A stretch of DNA of 64,000 bases from Opisthocomus hoazin (GCF_030867145.1 NC_134414.1:18742518-18806517), one strand, 5' to 3'. Positions 49,620 to 62,697 are shown, counted from the first letter of the stretch. A program made the numbers and translations. Notes: generated from the sequence alone by a model not told the origin.

Positions 49620-50330
49620 CCTCAGGTCAGTGGCTTTGTGGAAAGCTGCAGAAATCTGTGGCTGAGTGGCCACGGAGGGAGGGGACAGGAGCACGCCATG
49701 GTCTGGTGGTGTCCTTGTCTGGGCCAGCGGCTGTCAAAGGCAGGATAACAAAGACCGGGAGCAGCCCCCCTTGCTCCCCATGGTCAGCCCCTGCCCATGT
49801 TCTGCCAGCCTCAGGCCAAGGCTGTGAGTCCCAGCTGTCCCTGGCAGCCAGGAGACACCCGTCCCATGGTGGCATGAGCCACCACCGCCAGCCAAACACC
49901 CACTGTGGCAGTGCCACTGCATCGCTAGGTTGGTGCCGAGAGCTGGTGTCCCTTTTGATTCCTTAACTTTGTGTCAGTGCCCTTGTAGAAAGTAGCAAAT
50001 CTGTCTGTCTGGCTGTGTGGCTGAGGACAGGAGTGCAGTTATGGTCTGGTCCCGTCCCTGTCTGGGCCAGCGGCTGTAAAAGGCAGGATAACAAACAACG
50101 GGAGCAGCCACCCTGGCTCACCACAACCAACTTCTACCCAGGGCTTTGCCAGAATTTTGATTCCTTAACTTAGTGTCAGGGTCCTTCTAGAAGGCAGTGA
50201 AGCTGTGTCTGTGTGGCTGAGGACAGGAGCGCGCCATGGTCTGGTCCTGTTCCCGAGTGAGCATCCGGCTCTGGAAGACAAAGGAGGAGCAGCCGGCGTC
50301 TGTCGCGGCCCGGGCAAGCCTTGCCTGCGT
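49620..50330 (+). repeat. Three-copy imperfect tandem repeat (about 195-340 bp units)
   Basis: The marker ATGGTCTGG recurs at 49698, 50041 and 50236. Two copies share GTCTGGGCCAGCGGCTGT and AAAGGCAGGATAACAAA, followed by GGGAGCAGCC. TTTTGATTCCTTAACTT recurs at 49954 and 50155. The spacing is 343 bp and then 195-201 bp, so the first unit carries about 145 bp extra. The repeat is GC-rich with some CpG. ORFs within it differ between units, which argues against a protein. Confidence 0.7.
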
Positions 50331-51610
50331 GGCCGGGCCCAGCAGCGCTGCCCTCCCCTCCCTGCCCTCCTCCCTGCCCTCTCGCCTCAGCCCGGGCTCA
50401 CGCGCCTGCTCGCTTCCAGTCTGGGCTGGCTGACCGTGCAGCCCTTGCTGTAGCCATGCTGGGCGGCTGTGGCACCAACCCCCTGTGACACGTCCACCAT
50501 CAGTGTTCTGCCCACTGTGACACGGCCACCACACCACCGGGGGTTCCAGAGCTGATGGAACGCCCAGCACAGAACAGCATTTCTTTTAAAACCAGCTACA
50601 TCCTGCAAAACCTCACTTAAAGCAGTCAAACATTCCAAACTGGAGGTTGTTGCTGCCAAGTGTGCCTTGTTCCTCCTTACCTTGACTGCCATCCCTATCG
50701 GTACTGTTCAGGCTTCTGATTTCACTGGCAAACACCTCCCAAGCTTCGCATTCCCTCTACTGACTCCTCATCTGCTCTGAGCCAACACATACCTGATAGC
50801 TGCCAGGCCTTACCCTTGAGCAGCCACCAGCTAATTGCAGTCTGCCCTGGACCAGTCTTCTCTGAATTTCGTGTATCCTAGAGCGGCTGATACTCTTTTG
50901 CCTTTGTCCCTTGCCAACATCCTTTGTTTCAGAACAGCCCCCGTGCCTAGCTCTAGCTCCGTGCTCTTCGCAGAGGAGGTTTGTTGTGGGAAGAGGTTGG
51001 ATCATCAAGCACCGCAGTGAGATGAAGGATTCTGGACAGTGTCATTGTGTAAGCACCACTCTGGCTGGCCGTAGAGGAAGCAGCGAGGCTGTTCTGCAGT
51101 GTTGTTGTTCCTGCCTGTGAGTGACAATGAGGTTCTCTGTTGTAATTTGAATACGTTCCACCAAAGTGATACTGCCCGCTGAGTTGGTTGGGTTAGGATG
51201 TCAGGAGGAGCAATAGAGTGCCTGTTGGGAAAGAGTGGTTTTGTGTGGACTGTTGACTACTTTGAAAAGAAAACGAACCAACTAATAGGGAAAGTGACTG
51301 TAGTCCCCGCTGCCAAATGCTGTCCTTTGCTGATGGACTTGACTACTCTGCAGTGGTCTGTTCCCTCCTTGCTAGTTGCCTGAACCATGTGCCCTGTTGG
51401 TACACTGTATGAGCAGGAAGGAGTGAGCTGCGGAGTTAGGGTAGAGTGGGGTAAACAGCGTCCATGTCTGCAGGATGCTCTGCGTCTACAACTGGGTGTA
51501 TGTGAGCAGAGTTTTGTATGTTTCCATAGGTCTTATGTCCATGCTTCTGCATGTCTGTCATGCCTATGTTCACCCATGATGCGGCGGAAATTTTTTTGAT
51601 AGCTGTTAGT
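50331..51610. other. Intergenic spacer
   Basis: A GC-rich beginning grades into average composition. ORFs of 60-130 codons on both strands have no recognisable domain. No repeat was recognised. Confidence 0.4.
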
Positions 51611-51908
51611 CATAGAATCATAGAATCATTACGGTTGGAAAAGACCTCTAAGACCTCTAAGATCGCCAAGTCCAAGTGTCAGCCCATCACCACTATACCT
51701 GCTAAACCATGTCCTGAAGTACCACATCTGCATGTTTTTTTTAACACCTCCAGGGCTGGTGACTGAAGCACTTCCGTGGGCAGCCTATTCCAAAGCCTGA
51801 CCAGTCTTTCAGTAAAGAAATGATTCCTAATATCCAATCTAAACCTCCCTTGACGCAACTTGAGGCTGTTTCCTCTCGTCCTAAGGCCATTTCCTCTCGT
51901 CCTAGTGT
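51611..51908 (-). mobile_element. CR1 LINE 3' fragment
   Basis: The plus strand begins CATAGAATCATAGAATCATT and continues GGTTGGAAAAGACCTCTAAG, the reverse complement of a CR1 3' end of the subfamily seen at 41400 and 42925. Small internal duplications are visible: AAGACCTCT occurs twice near 51640, and CCATTTCCTCTCGTCCTA partly repeats near 51870-51904. Confidence 0.9.
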
Positions 51909-52805
51909 GCAGAATAGAAACAGAAGTATCCTAGAACATATCTAGTTCGTCATTCTGCAAATTTCAGCCTTTCTTCTGTGCAGAGAATCAGAAGGATGTG
52001 AAGAGCTCTGGTAGACTTGCAAAAAGTTGCACCGTTTCTTCACCACATTATGATTCTTTCCAAGCTATTATGTTGCTCTTTCTACTCATTTTCAGAATCA
52101 CTAGGAAATACTGCAGGAAGCTTGAGGCAAAAATGTGTCTGTTAAGCCCAAGTTACAACAGAAGAGCCATTGTTGTATACTTTTTTACTGTTAATTTTTG
52201 AAGCAATGTCAGTTCATACTGTTTTTTCTGCAAATTAAAAAAAAAATAGAGCAACACTGGGAGCATGAAAGTAACACTATGCGTTATTTTAATGTATTTT
52301 GCAATAATTTTGGCTTTCATTCTTAACTGCTATGAGTTGTTGTTGTAGTCATCATGAGAAAGAAAGGCCCTGCTAGTCATAAAGAGTACGATAATAATGA
52401 GAAAACTTTGAATGTACTTTTTCGGCAGCAACTTATTTTCTTTTGTCTGTCTAGCTGTAGCATTTCCCAACTGACACTTAGCAGTAGCAGGATTTCTGAG
52501 CTTCCTTGTCTAATACGATGAAAGAGGTCTTGTGTTACTGGCACTGATTAGCTTTAGGATGTGGCAGAAGGTTTCCTTGTGATGTTCTTCGTTGCTCCTT
52601 TATGGCTCACATTACCCTATGGGTCAGCCCCTGGTGGCAGTGTGCCTGTCCTTGGCCATGGCACTTCTCATCTAAGGGAATGGCTATTCTGAGTTATTCC
52701 AGGCTCCATTTATTGGAGCTCTTGATCATAAATCTAGGTTTTTCCTTCCATCCTGACAGTATGAAGATTCCTGATCTTCCTCTCTACTCTGTCACTTCTC
52801 ATCCC

Positions 52806-52987
52806 TACTAGATTCAAATAGTTTCTATCTCTTTTTTTTGACCATTAGTAGTTCTGTGGAAAAGGTTCTGGGGACACTGCAGAGTTGCTCCAATCACTTC
52901 AAAAGGAAAGGATGGAAATGTTACCATTTTACCATGTGCTTGTATGTTACCATGGACTGATACATCCCCAGCTTGACCCAGTTACGA
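52806..52987 (+). repeat. Unclassified direct repeat, copy 1
   Basis: About 180 bp match a second copy at 54209-54390 in the same orientation. Shared blocks include CTGCAGAGTTGCTCC, TTCAAAAGG and TTACCATTTTACCA. Similarity stops abruptly at both ends. No coding potential. Confidence 0.65.
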
Positions 52988-54208
52988 ATTATTTCCAGTT
53001 TACACTATAAATACTGAATACTGCAAATTTTGTAAAGAATGTGAGACTACACTTCGAGTCAGTCTAAGAGTAGAAGGTCACCCAAGTGGACAAAGAGGAG
53101 AACAGGGCCTCAGCAAAAGAACTCCATGTAAGAAGCACTTAGGAACAACCTAAACCCAGTCTTTTTCATATAGAAGAAAAAGATTTTAGTGATGACCTGA
53201 AGATGACTGTGCAGAGTGTTTTCAGCTGGAGAATCCACTTAAAGTTCTGGAACTGGAATGGTGGAATTCATTTCAACTATTTCTAGACATCAGTAAGCAG
53301 TTAATATGCCTATATCTGAGCTCAGGTAACAGTGAGTTGTCTTCCTAACCAATGGACTGAAATGGAAATTTTTAGGATATAGTTTTATGATTTCTGCTGG
53401 ACCTCTGAATTAGGATAAAATCAACTGCTCCTGAAAGTACCAAATAGAGAAAGAGTTCATCCTCGGTTGCATTCTTTAGATGCACTCTTCATTTATTCTA
53501 ATTTATTATTTTTCTGTTAAAGCTTACCTCTAGCGATTGCAAGATTTTTGCATCATTTGGCCGATTTCTTTCAAGGGAAGATGGGACAGTCCTGATTCAG
53601 GCTCTTTCTGATACCACATCCAATCACAAATGATGAGAACATTGTGTTTGATCTTTTGCAAAGCTCATTTTCATAAAGAATAAATTGTTTCTTTATCAGG
53701 TAACTATTGATTTCAGAGTAATAGTTGAACTCTGAGTGGTTATTTGTGAGAAGTAGTATGTAATCAGGAATGCCACCATGGCACTGTCCTGCGATTGAAA
53801 ATAAAAGATGCTTAGTATTAGAGACTCCAGTTTCTCTTCAGACTTTTTGCACAAACAGCAGTTAATGAAAGGGGCAAATGCTTTTAGAAATGTACTGTGT
53901 TCTGTAAGTTATGCCTGAACTGGGTAGATTGGTGTTGAATGCAAACTGTTTTTCCAGCACTACCTCACTTTCCTCCTAGGTATCTCTGCTTTGAGTGCAA
54001 AGCTCCATCTAGAGAAAGCCCATAGTAGTACCACAGATCCCTTTCACACTGACATGGCTTTTAGGGCAGGATGGTGTGCCTAAATAGCAGGACAATGATT
54101 CTGAAAAAGTCAAAGAAGTCTTGGTAGATAATTGTCTACACATGACCTTCCAGTGTGAGGCAGTAACTAAAATGTTAGAGTAAAACTCATGCAATCCTTA
54201 CGCAAATA

Positions 54209-54390
54209 GAACTAGATTCCAACAGTTTCTATCTCAATTTTTTAAACAGTAGTCATTCTATGGAAAAGATTCTGGGGAGACTGCAGAGTTGCTCCTATCA
54301 TTTCAAAAGGGAAAGATGGAAGTATTACCATTTTACCACATCCTTATGTTACATACATAGATATATCCCCATCTCTAGAGAGTTACTCCC
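54209..54390 (+). repeat. Unclassified direct repeat, copy 2
   Basis: Partner of 52806-52987, about 1.4 kb downstream, with substitutions and small indels. The order of blocks is conserved from ACTAGATTC through the ATCCCC segment near the end. Confidence 0.65.
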
Positions 54391-54540
54391 TAATGTCTAT
54401 AGCCAGGCTGTGTTATTTATAACCTTTTCACACGTTTTATATTTGCACATGCTTTCTTGCAGACAGTCACTATCACCGGCAATTAAAAAAACCCTATATA
54501 CCTGTTGCACAAATAAAACTGCACTGTTTAAGTAGCCAGT

Positions 54541-54830
54541 TGTCACAATTTCTCACTGAACGTGACCAAACATGGCTGTGCTAGTTCATGAGCGCGACTG
54601 GACTGAAGGTGCAGACTGCTATTAGTGTATCCAGAATCGTGGTAGTTTAATATACATATTAAACGCGACTGGACTGGTAGTGGTAAATTGGATATCACTC
54701 AGAATTTAAACCGAGCCGCACCTAGCCTCTCACCCCGGTGAAGAGAGTTAGAATGCAAGGGGGTTTATTTTTCTGCCAAATTAACGTGACAGAGGGGTTG
54801 ATGGTGGTTATCTGTTTTTTTCACCTTTTT
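54541..54830. other. Unclassified CpG-containing block with repeated 13-mer and palindrome
   Basis: CGCGACTGGACTG occurs at 54593-54605 and again at 54664-54676. Between them lies GTTTAATAT-AC-ATATTAAAC (54645-54664), a perfect 9-bp dyad that abuts the second 13-mer. The block stands out from the AT-rich surroundings by its CpGs. TGTCAC at 54541 and GTGACA at 54786 form short inverted ends, but the flanks show no target duplication. It may be an old LTR or other transposon piece. Confidence 0.4.
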
Positions 54831-57385
54831 ATTTGACATTATAAATGACTGCTAGAATAATTCAGTTTCTGGGGCCTACAAATTCAGAAGAATGCTGATG
54901 AATGGGAGAGGACTCTGTGGATTGAGTAGAAAACTGGAATATTTATTAAAAATGTAATTTGTTTTGTTTAGCACAATGAAAAATGAACTCTAGAGTGAAG
55001 AGAGACATCATGAACTCCTGGGAAGGACTTGGGACACTGGAAACTAACCATAACACTTCCTTCAGACTGATGCTGATAACTACAGAATGCAGAGGGCCTA
55101 GGGAAAGGTGAGCACAAAAGCAGAGAAAGGGGTAAATAGTAAGAAGTGTGCTGATCATTTGGGCTATATCATTATTAAGACTTTTTCTGTATTAGTGTTC
55201 TTTACTTTCTTTTCCATCCCAACCTTTTTTTTCTACAATAATTAAATCTGGAATAATAGCAATTCTTTGATGGGACTGCAGCCAGGGTATTTCCTTTTGC
55301 CTATAGCAAGATTGGCAATGTTAGCAAAACCGGGTAAATTTAGGTTGATGCTTCCTTTGGTATTCACCAAGATAGCGAGCCACCATTTTCCATCATGCTC
55401 TTTAATACCTGTTAGGCTACATCTGTATGTCTAAACCTTCCAGAATCCATTTATGAATTTCCGTCTCCACCATCAGTGAATATCCTGTGTTAGTAAATTC
55501 TACAACAGAGTTATTTGCTGTGTAACAAAAGTACATCCTTCTTCATTTAACATCTCCCATAACATTTAATTGGTGGTACTTTATTTTTTGAGTTACAAGA
55601 AATAACAAATATCTCAATACACTCAGTATATGAGCTCTGTCAAATCCCTTCATGGGGCCAAGGTGAATACCTCTAGTGTTTTCTGTTTTTCTGATGTGAA
55701 TGGGCTTCTGTATTTTCTGATATCACTGAGCAGCCTGCTGCTTTTCTCTCTGCTTCTTGTTTTATTGGCTGTGAACTTTATTTTTAGGGCTGACAGAGAA
55801 CAGTAACAATTTCCACCCCCCAAAAATTTTCCTCAGTCTTTTCCAACAAACAGTGATTATCTGTAGTTCTCTGGCTTGTGGTGGTTCCTGTTGTAACAAT
55901 AATCAAAACAGATAATATTTTCTCTAGTCCTTTGCTAACATTTTTATTCTTGTAGATAAATCCAAAATAATTCCATTGACGTCAATGGAGCAACTTCAGA
56001 TTGACATTGCTGAAACTGAAAACATAATTATGATTCCGTTAAGAACATCCTACTTCAGGTGGTGTTTGTTGAAGATATGACTGTACAAAAACAGAAAAAA
56101 AAACCATCTTCAGGTTGGATGAAATTTCCAGTTAACATTGTCAAGGAAAAGTCAAGAGATGGTACTATGACGGGCCATACTTCATACTTTTGCAGCTCAT
56201 CAGCTCTTTCCCATCATATTTCTGTGATGTTTTTACCTGTGACAGCTTTAATACACATTGCTAAGGCTGGAATTGCTGCTGATGTCATTAAATTCATTCT
56301 CTAGAGACCTTATTCCCCTGTTAATAGCAGGTATCTCTGGTCTTCATCTAGAGTATGTAGCAATTAAGCCCCATTATAGAATTAAAAGCTGAAACAACAG
56401 GAGCCTTTGTGCGAAGCCAAGTTCCTGCACAGAACTGGGGTGTGAGCTCAGCTGACTGATGGCAGGGTTTTCCCTGGATCTGAATGTATCACAGGCAACA
56501 GGGTGATGAGGGCAGTACCCTTGTTTCTCTTAGGAATAGCAGCCAGTAAAGGCAAATATATATTGTTATTATTCATCTGAGAAAGAGAAAGGGCCTTAGA
56601 TGGTGGAACTGTATATAAGTGAGAAAGAAAATGGAGAATTATTCATAAAGGAGTGAGATAGGCAGTTGTTAAATAGCCAGACAAATATATGGTTGGCAAA
56701 ATAACCTTACAAAAAAGCGTAACAGAGAGTACTTGGGCAGACTGCAAATCTTGAAAAAGCTCGATGGATTTAAGGATATGTTTAGTAGAAAGGAAAAAAA
56801 AAGAGTCAAACATAAGGACAGCAGTACTGGGTCCAAAAAAACATCTGTGTGGTTCAATGTTTGGTTTCCTGTCAGGACCACTTAGACAAGAATATAATAT
56901 TAGAACAAACGTACAGTAGAAATTCCTCTGAAAAATGTATTAGCTTTTAGGAATTTGTAGGTCAGGAAGTCCACGAGGCTTTGTACTTAATCATTTTATG
57001 GATTTTTTTCTCTGTGAATTTGTTCAGACAGTATTTGAACCATGTAAACTTTTAAGCACTAAGATTATAAAATAAAAGGAATTTCCTCAAAAATGATGGC
57101 TCTTTTGGAAGTGAAGGGAGTTATCAATAATATTGCACCAGGACTGGATTCTCATGTGGTGAAATCAGGCAAGATCCACTGAATGTCACTGTTAACACTG
57201 TATGCAGAAATACCTCACTGCGAAAGAAAACAAAGCTCTGGGAGCACGTACTGTTCTTGGCATGACCTCTACTTTTTATTTCTTTGCTCTCAGACATGGA
57301 GATATGGAAAACGAAGAGTTGCAGGCTGCTGTATAAACTTTAGAGCTGGACTTACTGTAACTTCATGTGTTGGAGGACCATTTTC
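54831..57385. other. Intergenic spacer
   Basis: AT-rich sequence without recognised gene or repeat. The ORFs are short. Confidence 0.5.
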
Positions 57386-57905
57386 ACAGAATCACAGAAT
57401 GGTAGCGGTTGGAAGGGACCTCTGTAGGTCTTCTAGTCCAACCCCCCTGCCGAAGCAGGGTCACCTACAGTAGCCTGCACAGGATCTTGTCCAGGCGGGT
57501 CTTGAATATCTCCAGAGAAGGAGACTCCACAACCTCCCTGGGCAGCCTGTTCCAGTGCTCCGTCACCCTCAGAGGGAAGAAGCTCTTGCTCATGTTCAGG
57601 TGGAACTTCCTATGCTTCAGTTTGTGCCCATTGCCCCTTGTCCTGTCACTGGGCACCACTGAAAAGAGTCTGGTCCCATCCTCCTGACACCCACCCTTAA
57701 GATGTTTATAAGCATTTGTAAGGTCCCCTCTCAACCTTCTCTTCTTCAGGCTGAACAAGCCCAGCTCCCTCAGCCTTACCTCATAGGAGAGATGCTCCAG
57801 TCCCCTCATCATCCTCATAGCCCTCCGCTGGACTGGACTCTCTCCAGTAGCTCCTCATCTTTCTTGAACTGGGGAGCACAGAACTGGACACAGTACTCCA
57901 GATGT
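57386..57905 (-). mobile_element. CR1 LINE 3' fragment
   Basis: The minus strand encodes the CR1 C-terminus ([20 protein letters not shown], then [20 protein letters not shown]). The plus strand begins with CACAGAATCACAGAATGG, the 3' signature. It is nearly collinear with the copies at 18880 and 47818 and of the same subfamily. 5' truncated. Confidence 0.95.
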
Positions 57906-60900
57906 TTCCTGTAGCTGAGAACTCAAACTGAAGGTGTATTTCTTTCCTTGAGATGTTTTATCTGGTACTCTGAATCCACTCTTGCAATGTCAAAACGACT
58001 GTCTCACTTAATTCCTGATGCACTGTCTTTATATTTCTTTTTCTATTGATTCTCTTTTTTGGTAGGCTCTTCACTGGGGAAATGAATAAATTAAAAGATA
58101 AATGAAGGTGTCTCTATGACCAGTATAATCTTTTGCCTGGCTTTTTTTGGCTAGTGAAATGTTTCAGTTTCCAGGATTACAGAGGAAACTAATTCCAAGG
58201 GCATCGTCGCACATTTCACAGAGAAGCTCTGGATTGAGGATGACTCTCCTTCACTGGGTAGCAGAAGTCATAGATTGAGAGAAACAACTGAGGTTATGTT
58301 CGAATGCGCATTACTCCAACATAGCCAAACACTGGTACAATCACCAAGGAAAAGAGGAGACAATGCAGACACAGTAATTTAAAAAAAAAATCTAAAAATA
58401 TCTAAAAAGGAGAGATGTTATGTAATGAGATTAAAGTGAAAGGAAAAAGCAGTGACTTAAAACTAGAAAAGGAGCTTTGAGAAGTCCCTCTCACTCACCT
58501 TGAAATGGTAAAGTACATAGTTAAACTGGAAATTGCTAGTGTTTTGCGTAAAATGCTGTTTCTGCTGTGTTTCACAGAGGCAGACGAGAAAAGACAAGGA
58601 CTCTTCCTGCAGTATTTCTGACGGCTCAGGAAATGACAAGCTTCATCACTTCTTTTGGTGCCTTTGGATATACAAACTGTTTCAAAACTTTATAAAATGA
58701 TAAATTTTTAAAATCTGGATAACAAAAAAGAGCTAGAGCATCGCGCTGTGCTTTTATTCAGAAGAATATAACAACATGTGACATTTTTTCAATTTATACT
58801 AATCAGATCTAATCTGTACATACATCTATATTTTCAGATAAATTTATGTAAAACAATTATATTTATAAGCACTTCTAAAGAGAAAGAAAAAATAATCAAT
58901 GGTACAATTAAAATTCTCCAAACATATGCATTTTGTCTTAAAATTTTAGTAGACAGCAGATGAAGTAGAATCAACAGTGCAGTGTGAATTAAAACTAACA
59001 TTTTCCTACAGGTCCTGTGCATCTCTTGTGTACAACTATATCACATGCATATCGACTTTGCCCTCCGAATGTCACCATGTGTTTGATGGAGTAGGCTCAG
59101 GGTACCTGAAAAATTGGGTACGTGCCAATAATAGCTTCTCTAGGGTAGGAACCATGACTTTTTTTAAAAAAAGGAGTAAAGCTTACCCTTTATATGTGGA
59201 TGGTCAATGGACCCATCAGAAATGCTAACACTTTTCTTCCCCAAGGCAGAGTTCATTTGCTGCTCATTGTACTATCTGGAACAGCAAAGCTGCAATTAAA
59301 TATATTTTTGTTTAAAAGAACAGTAGTACAAGCAAACAAAAATTCAAAGCTCTACCAAAACAAAATACTATGTGATTACCCACTTCTTCTGCTGTATGGA
59401 AGAAGAGGGAGCAGATGTAATTTAAGTGACCTAATGCAGTTAAATGTCCTCAGATATGTACTAGGGAGAGCATGTAAAAACTTACACAGAATGCAGCAGA
59501 ATGAAGTCAAGAAGGAAGAGGCAGCAGCACCCATGCTAAATTTGCTTTTGTCCCTGATTTCCTGTAACGGTGGCACACAGAATAACTGCTGCGGGCTTGT
59601 GAGGTGCACTTTACCACAGGGTGTAAAGCCAGTGCAGTTTGCCGAGCTGTACCGCTAGATGGAGGCAGATATTGCATAGTTCACGCGTAGTAAGCGGGGT
59701 GAGGAGTGCCACGGCAGCCGTTTGCCCCAAAGGAGGGGGCAAGTGTGCGAATGGAAGCACAACAGGAGCTCGGCAAGAGGTAAGATGGTGCCGACAGGTC
59801 ATCAGTGGCAACTTTGCCCTCTCTGAGGACAAAAATCATGGCTCCTACTGCATTTCACATGCTGTGGAGATGCTAGCTGAGCGCTGCTGCCTGTCAGAGA
59901 TACCTTCTTCTAGACACAAGAGTACCTCACTCCCACCGTCTGCTGGCCCCGCTGCAGTACAGTCAGCTCCTGTGCTTGCTGGAAGCTGTCTCCCTGATGT
60001 GTCCCATTGTCAGGACAGTCTTCCTAGGAGTACACCTCCGGAGTTTTATCCCATTTGTATCGGTTCTTACGGAAATTAAGTGTACACTAGAAAAAAGATC
60101 TGCTACTTTCAGTCAAGTATTTGTTCTCATACCTTCTTCATTTGTCAGTGCAGTGCCTCCTCCAGCATGGTGCATGGATTGTCACATGTGTCCTTAGGAA
60201 TGGTTCTTTCTGCACAGTCTTTCCCTCTGAGGATGTCTGTCTGCTGCGTCTTTTTTCTCTTTAAGAAGCCCTAGCGAGTGACTTGAGCTCAATAAAGAGC
60301 ATGGCATGTCTCTCTTTTGTACTAGGTTCCCTGTGGGGACTTTGGCAAGGAGAACAGGGTACGTGCTATGAACATTGCATCTTTCCAGGACCCCCCAGGT
60401 CAACCCAAGGTGGCCAAGCATCCACGGAGGCCGTGAAGCTCACTAGTATCATTCTTTATAGTCTTTAATGCAGTCTGGGATCTGACCCTCTATTCTGGGA
60501 CTTCCTGTTTTTCTCGTACCTCAAGACATCTCTGCCCTCAGAATAATATCCACTTAGCGCTAGCTACTTCATCTATGAGTTTCATGTGGAAGAAATGTCC
60601 AGTAACTGATGGGAGTGTTTTCAAACTCCTGTCTTACCAGAGGTGAGAAACCTTTCTGAGGGGGAAGCACTTGAAGGAACCATGCTTCATACCCCATCCT
60701 TGACACTCTGGATGTCTCAGTCAGTGACTTATTTCAGCTATCCCATGACCTGACGCTGCTTCTTGCAGCAGATACTAGGTTAGATGGACTGGACTAACAG
60801 GAATTCTTTATGGAATAAACTGCTGTCCATCTGACAGATCAGGAGCGCTAACTCTTTCTCCTCCTCTCTTCAGCTGGCTGCTTCCTCTCCTTAAGGAGGA

Positions 60901-62515
60901 GGTAGCTGTAGGGCTGCTGTCTTGCCATCACTGGAGGCACTTCCAAAGCAAATACAGAGCAGTGGCGATCCCATGGATGGTGAAGATCCTTTTTCTGCTG
61001 CAGTACCTTGAAGGTAAAGTGTCAACTAGGAAGGGAGTGTTTAGAAGAGGTCAGAAAGAAAGCATGAAAAGGTAGTTTCCCAATGTGACAGAGAGGAATC
61101 AACTTTAATTCCTTACAAATTGTTTCACATCCCTTCCAGCTCCAGGGAGCCAGGAGAAGCAAACCCCAGAAATCAGCTGGTACCCAGAAACTTGACTAGG
61201 AATTTGGCCTACCTTGGCTTACGTATTAGTGTTTAGATGCTATCCTAGAAAACATACATATCCGGTGGCTGAGCAAGCAGGACATGCGTCTTCTGAGTAC
61301 AGGTAGATTAAAACTGCCTCTCCTCCTTTCCACCCGGCCCTTGAATTGCAGAAGATGACACTACTTTCTTGTGTCCCACGTTGCCCATCTCTCAGGCGTC
61401 CTGCACCAAACCTGGGACTGGGCAAAACTTCTGCCTATTTATATGTGGAGTCAGAGCCCTTCCATCACCAGGCAGCAGCTCTTGAACTGGAAAAGACTTT
61501 TGGATAAAGGCTGGGAAATGCTGTCAGGCTTTTGAGAAACTAGACCTTTGTGCACATTTGGTAAATACATTGAGGTAGAAGTCTTATCTCCCCATCAGGG
61601 AGCATAAAAAACTCCTAATGGAGGAACCATTGGTCCCACAGGAGTTTACCCTGTTAAATATTCAAAAAATCTCCAGTGTTTGTAGACCAGTGCCTGTGAG
61701 CAAAGTAAGCTGTTCTCATCACATCCTTCTCAGCTTTTCCAAGGACTGAGCCCAGCAGGGGCTTTGAAGTTTCTCAGGTGATACTTTGCTCAGAGAACCA
61801 GGAAGGCATGGCCATTTTCTCTTGGGACAAAGACATGAATGCATTTTCCTGTGTCATTACAGTTCTTCAGTTATGGCAGGAAGACAGGCGTCCCACCCTG
61901 CAGCAGAGTGGCCCAAAATCCCAGGGCAACTGACCATCTCCAGCAACCAGGACAACATCCTAGTTTTTCTATGGTTGTGCCTGTCTGTGCTTGGTTTTGT
62001 TTCCTGGCAATGTGGGATTAGTCTTCCAAAGGAGGGAAGGAGAATTCCTGTTTGTTTTGTTTGCTTGTATGTTTGTTTGTTTTTTTAAATTTCAAAATAC
62101 CTTAGAGGTGTTTGAATATCACAGAGGACAATGGGAATCCTAGTCCACTGCTTCTTAAACCTGCAAGCTGGGGAGGACATGAAGTTGAAGAACTGTTCCC
62201 TTTGGGAAAGCATCCCAGCCCATGCTGAAGGAAACACAGTGGTGACATTCTCCTCTATATGTGAGCTGTATGGGAAGTATACTGTGATTCTGGGGAGGCA
62301 GCAGTAGGTACTGTGAAAGGCCAGGACATGCATGGGAATTGAAAGCAAGCCAGGAACAGGGTTTGTAACTCCAGCAGCAAATACACATAGGGACTTTAGG
62401 TATCTGTGCCTCTATTCAGAAAGATATTTGTCTGTCTGTCTATCACACGTGCAGGAGTTGTTTAATGGCCTAGTGAAATGCCAGAAGAAAAAAAAAATCA
62501 GACAACAGAGTATAC
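57906..62515. other. Intergenic spacer between TMEM123 upstream region and MMP7
   Basis: No gene recognised. The plus-strand ORFs at 59194-59658 and 59639-60079 lack known domains. A CTCF-like motif lies at 59652-59664. A GTTT-rich tract lies near 62050-62085. Confidence 0.45.
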
Positions 62516-62519
62516 AATT

Positions 62520-62697
62520 TTGAGGTTTTTTTAATTGCTGAGTGAAATTGTATAAAGTGCAAATAAATCAATATAAAATTTCAGAGAGAGAAAGTGCAGT
62601 CCAGGAGTTATAATTTTAGTTAGCAAGAGGATTAAAATTGTTTCAGAACACCAAAACAATCAGTTGTAAAATCTTTGGTCTTTTTGAAGCATGTTCT
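62520..62697 (-). other. MMP7: 3' UTR of MMP7 with ATTAAA signal
   Basis: Noncoding sequence follows the MMP7 stop on the minus strand. ATTAAA at 62530-62535 (minus strand) is the first plausible polyadenylation signal, giving a UTR of about 180 nt. Confidence 0.5.

Noticed and set aside
49185-49694. 169-codon minus-strand ORF possibly a retroelement protein
   Set aside because: No gag, pol or env-like motif visible. It overlaps a tandem repeat whose units do not keep the frame.
54541-54791. Element with TGTCAC...GTGACA ends as an LTR or transposon
   Set aside because: Six-base inverted ends only, and flanks (CCAGT and GAGGG) show no target duplication. Kept as an unclassified block instead.
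59194-60079. Two plus-strand ORFs of about 150 codons
   Set aside because: No recognisable family, no codon-usage signal and no splice or promoter context.
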